A stretch of DNA of 44,393 bases from Jiella soli. Lineage in GTDB: Bacteria > Pseudomonadota > Alphaproteobacteria > Rhizobiales > Rhizobiaceae. The translations under genes and the position numbers were made by a program. Each line of letters starts with the position of its first letter. The stretch's first letter is position 1. Where the stretch lies: assembly GCF_020615385.1 (NCBI RefSeq), contig NZ_JAJAVB010000002.1, positions 191,848 to 236,240 of the forward strand. Direction: 5' to 3'. This document shows positions 44,298 through 44,393 of this stretch, one piece after another. The notes beneath the pieces are model-generated. The model was not told the DNA's origin. It was given only the letters and a program-made list of their open reading frames with translations, and did no database searches.

Positions 44298-44393
44298 GGC
44301 AGGCCAATCGGACGAAGAATTCTGCGGAAGAGCTGTGCCTGTCGTTGTAACCGTGGGCGGCTGAATAGCGAATGAATGGATGGGCGACCGGCC

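Overview
The window reads as ordinary chromosome of a GC-rich alphaproteobacterium of the order Hyphomicrobiales (Rhizobiales). An Aurantimonadaceae-like genus is possible, but I cannot fix the genus by eye. The evidence is gene order and protein families: rpoZ followed by a bifunctional rsh; a ccmIEFH (cycHJKL) operon followed by a Do-type protease, a two-component pair and glnE; a PleC-type kinase between pepN and glnE; a FeuP/FeuQ-like pair; ETF-ubiquinone oxidoreductase; and promoter-like motifs of the alphaproteobacterial CTTGAC / CTATAT type. No insertion sequence, prophage, CRISPR array, tRNA or rRNA gene was seen.

Layout. 1-1489 (minus): 5' part of rsh (cut by the window edge) and rpoZ, with a strong terminator between them. 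1743-3153 (plus): a NYN-domain protein and a family 5 uracil-DNA glycosylase. 3274-4164 (minus): two small secreted proteins that share a motif. 4467-9839 (plus): a transglutaminase-like protein, a large MscS channel, a gamma-carbonic anhydrase and a HisC-like aminotransferase. 9870-12452: small proteins (Sel1-like, DUF2147, an unknown 63-residue protein) and a glutathione transferase. 12498-15060 (plus): AMP nucleosidase with a tightly linked endonuclease/exonuclease/phosphatase-fold protein. 15313-16974 (minus): etfD. 17193-21098 (plus): SMR exporter, DHH phosphoesterase, family 4 uracil-DNA glycosylase and an MFS transporter. 21160-24600 (minus): an EamA transporter and an orphan molybdopterin-binding oxidoreductase large subunit. 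24806-29908 (plus): pepN and pleC. 29976-44297 (minus): glnE, kinase, response regulator, degP, ccmH, ccmF, ccmE, ccmI, a lipoprotein, feuQ, feuP and a small PepSY-like secreted protein.

How the genes work together. The right third is an envelope block: assembly of c-type cytochromes (ccmIEFH), periplasmic proteolysis (DegP) and two envelope-sensing two-component systems, one of which overlaps glnE, the regulator of glutamine synthetase. PleC belongs to the cell-cycle and polarity circuit. The left part holds the stringent-response pair rpoZ-rsh. Two uracil-DNA glycosylases of different families give redundant uracil repair: the family 5 enzyme keeps all four iron-sulphur cysteines and the family 4 enzyme has lost two.

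I did not find a multi-gene system that looks wholly new. The best leads are small: a terminator interleaved with a possible promoter between rpoZ and rsh, the two secreted proteins sharing SRRAAERRA, the methionine-rich segment of the MscS channel, the cysteine-depleted family 4 glycosylase, the transglutaminase without its usual histidine, and the small secreted protein in front of feuPQ.
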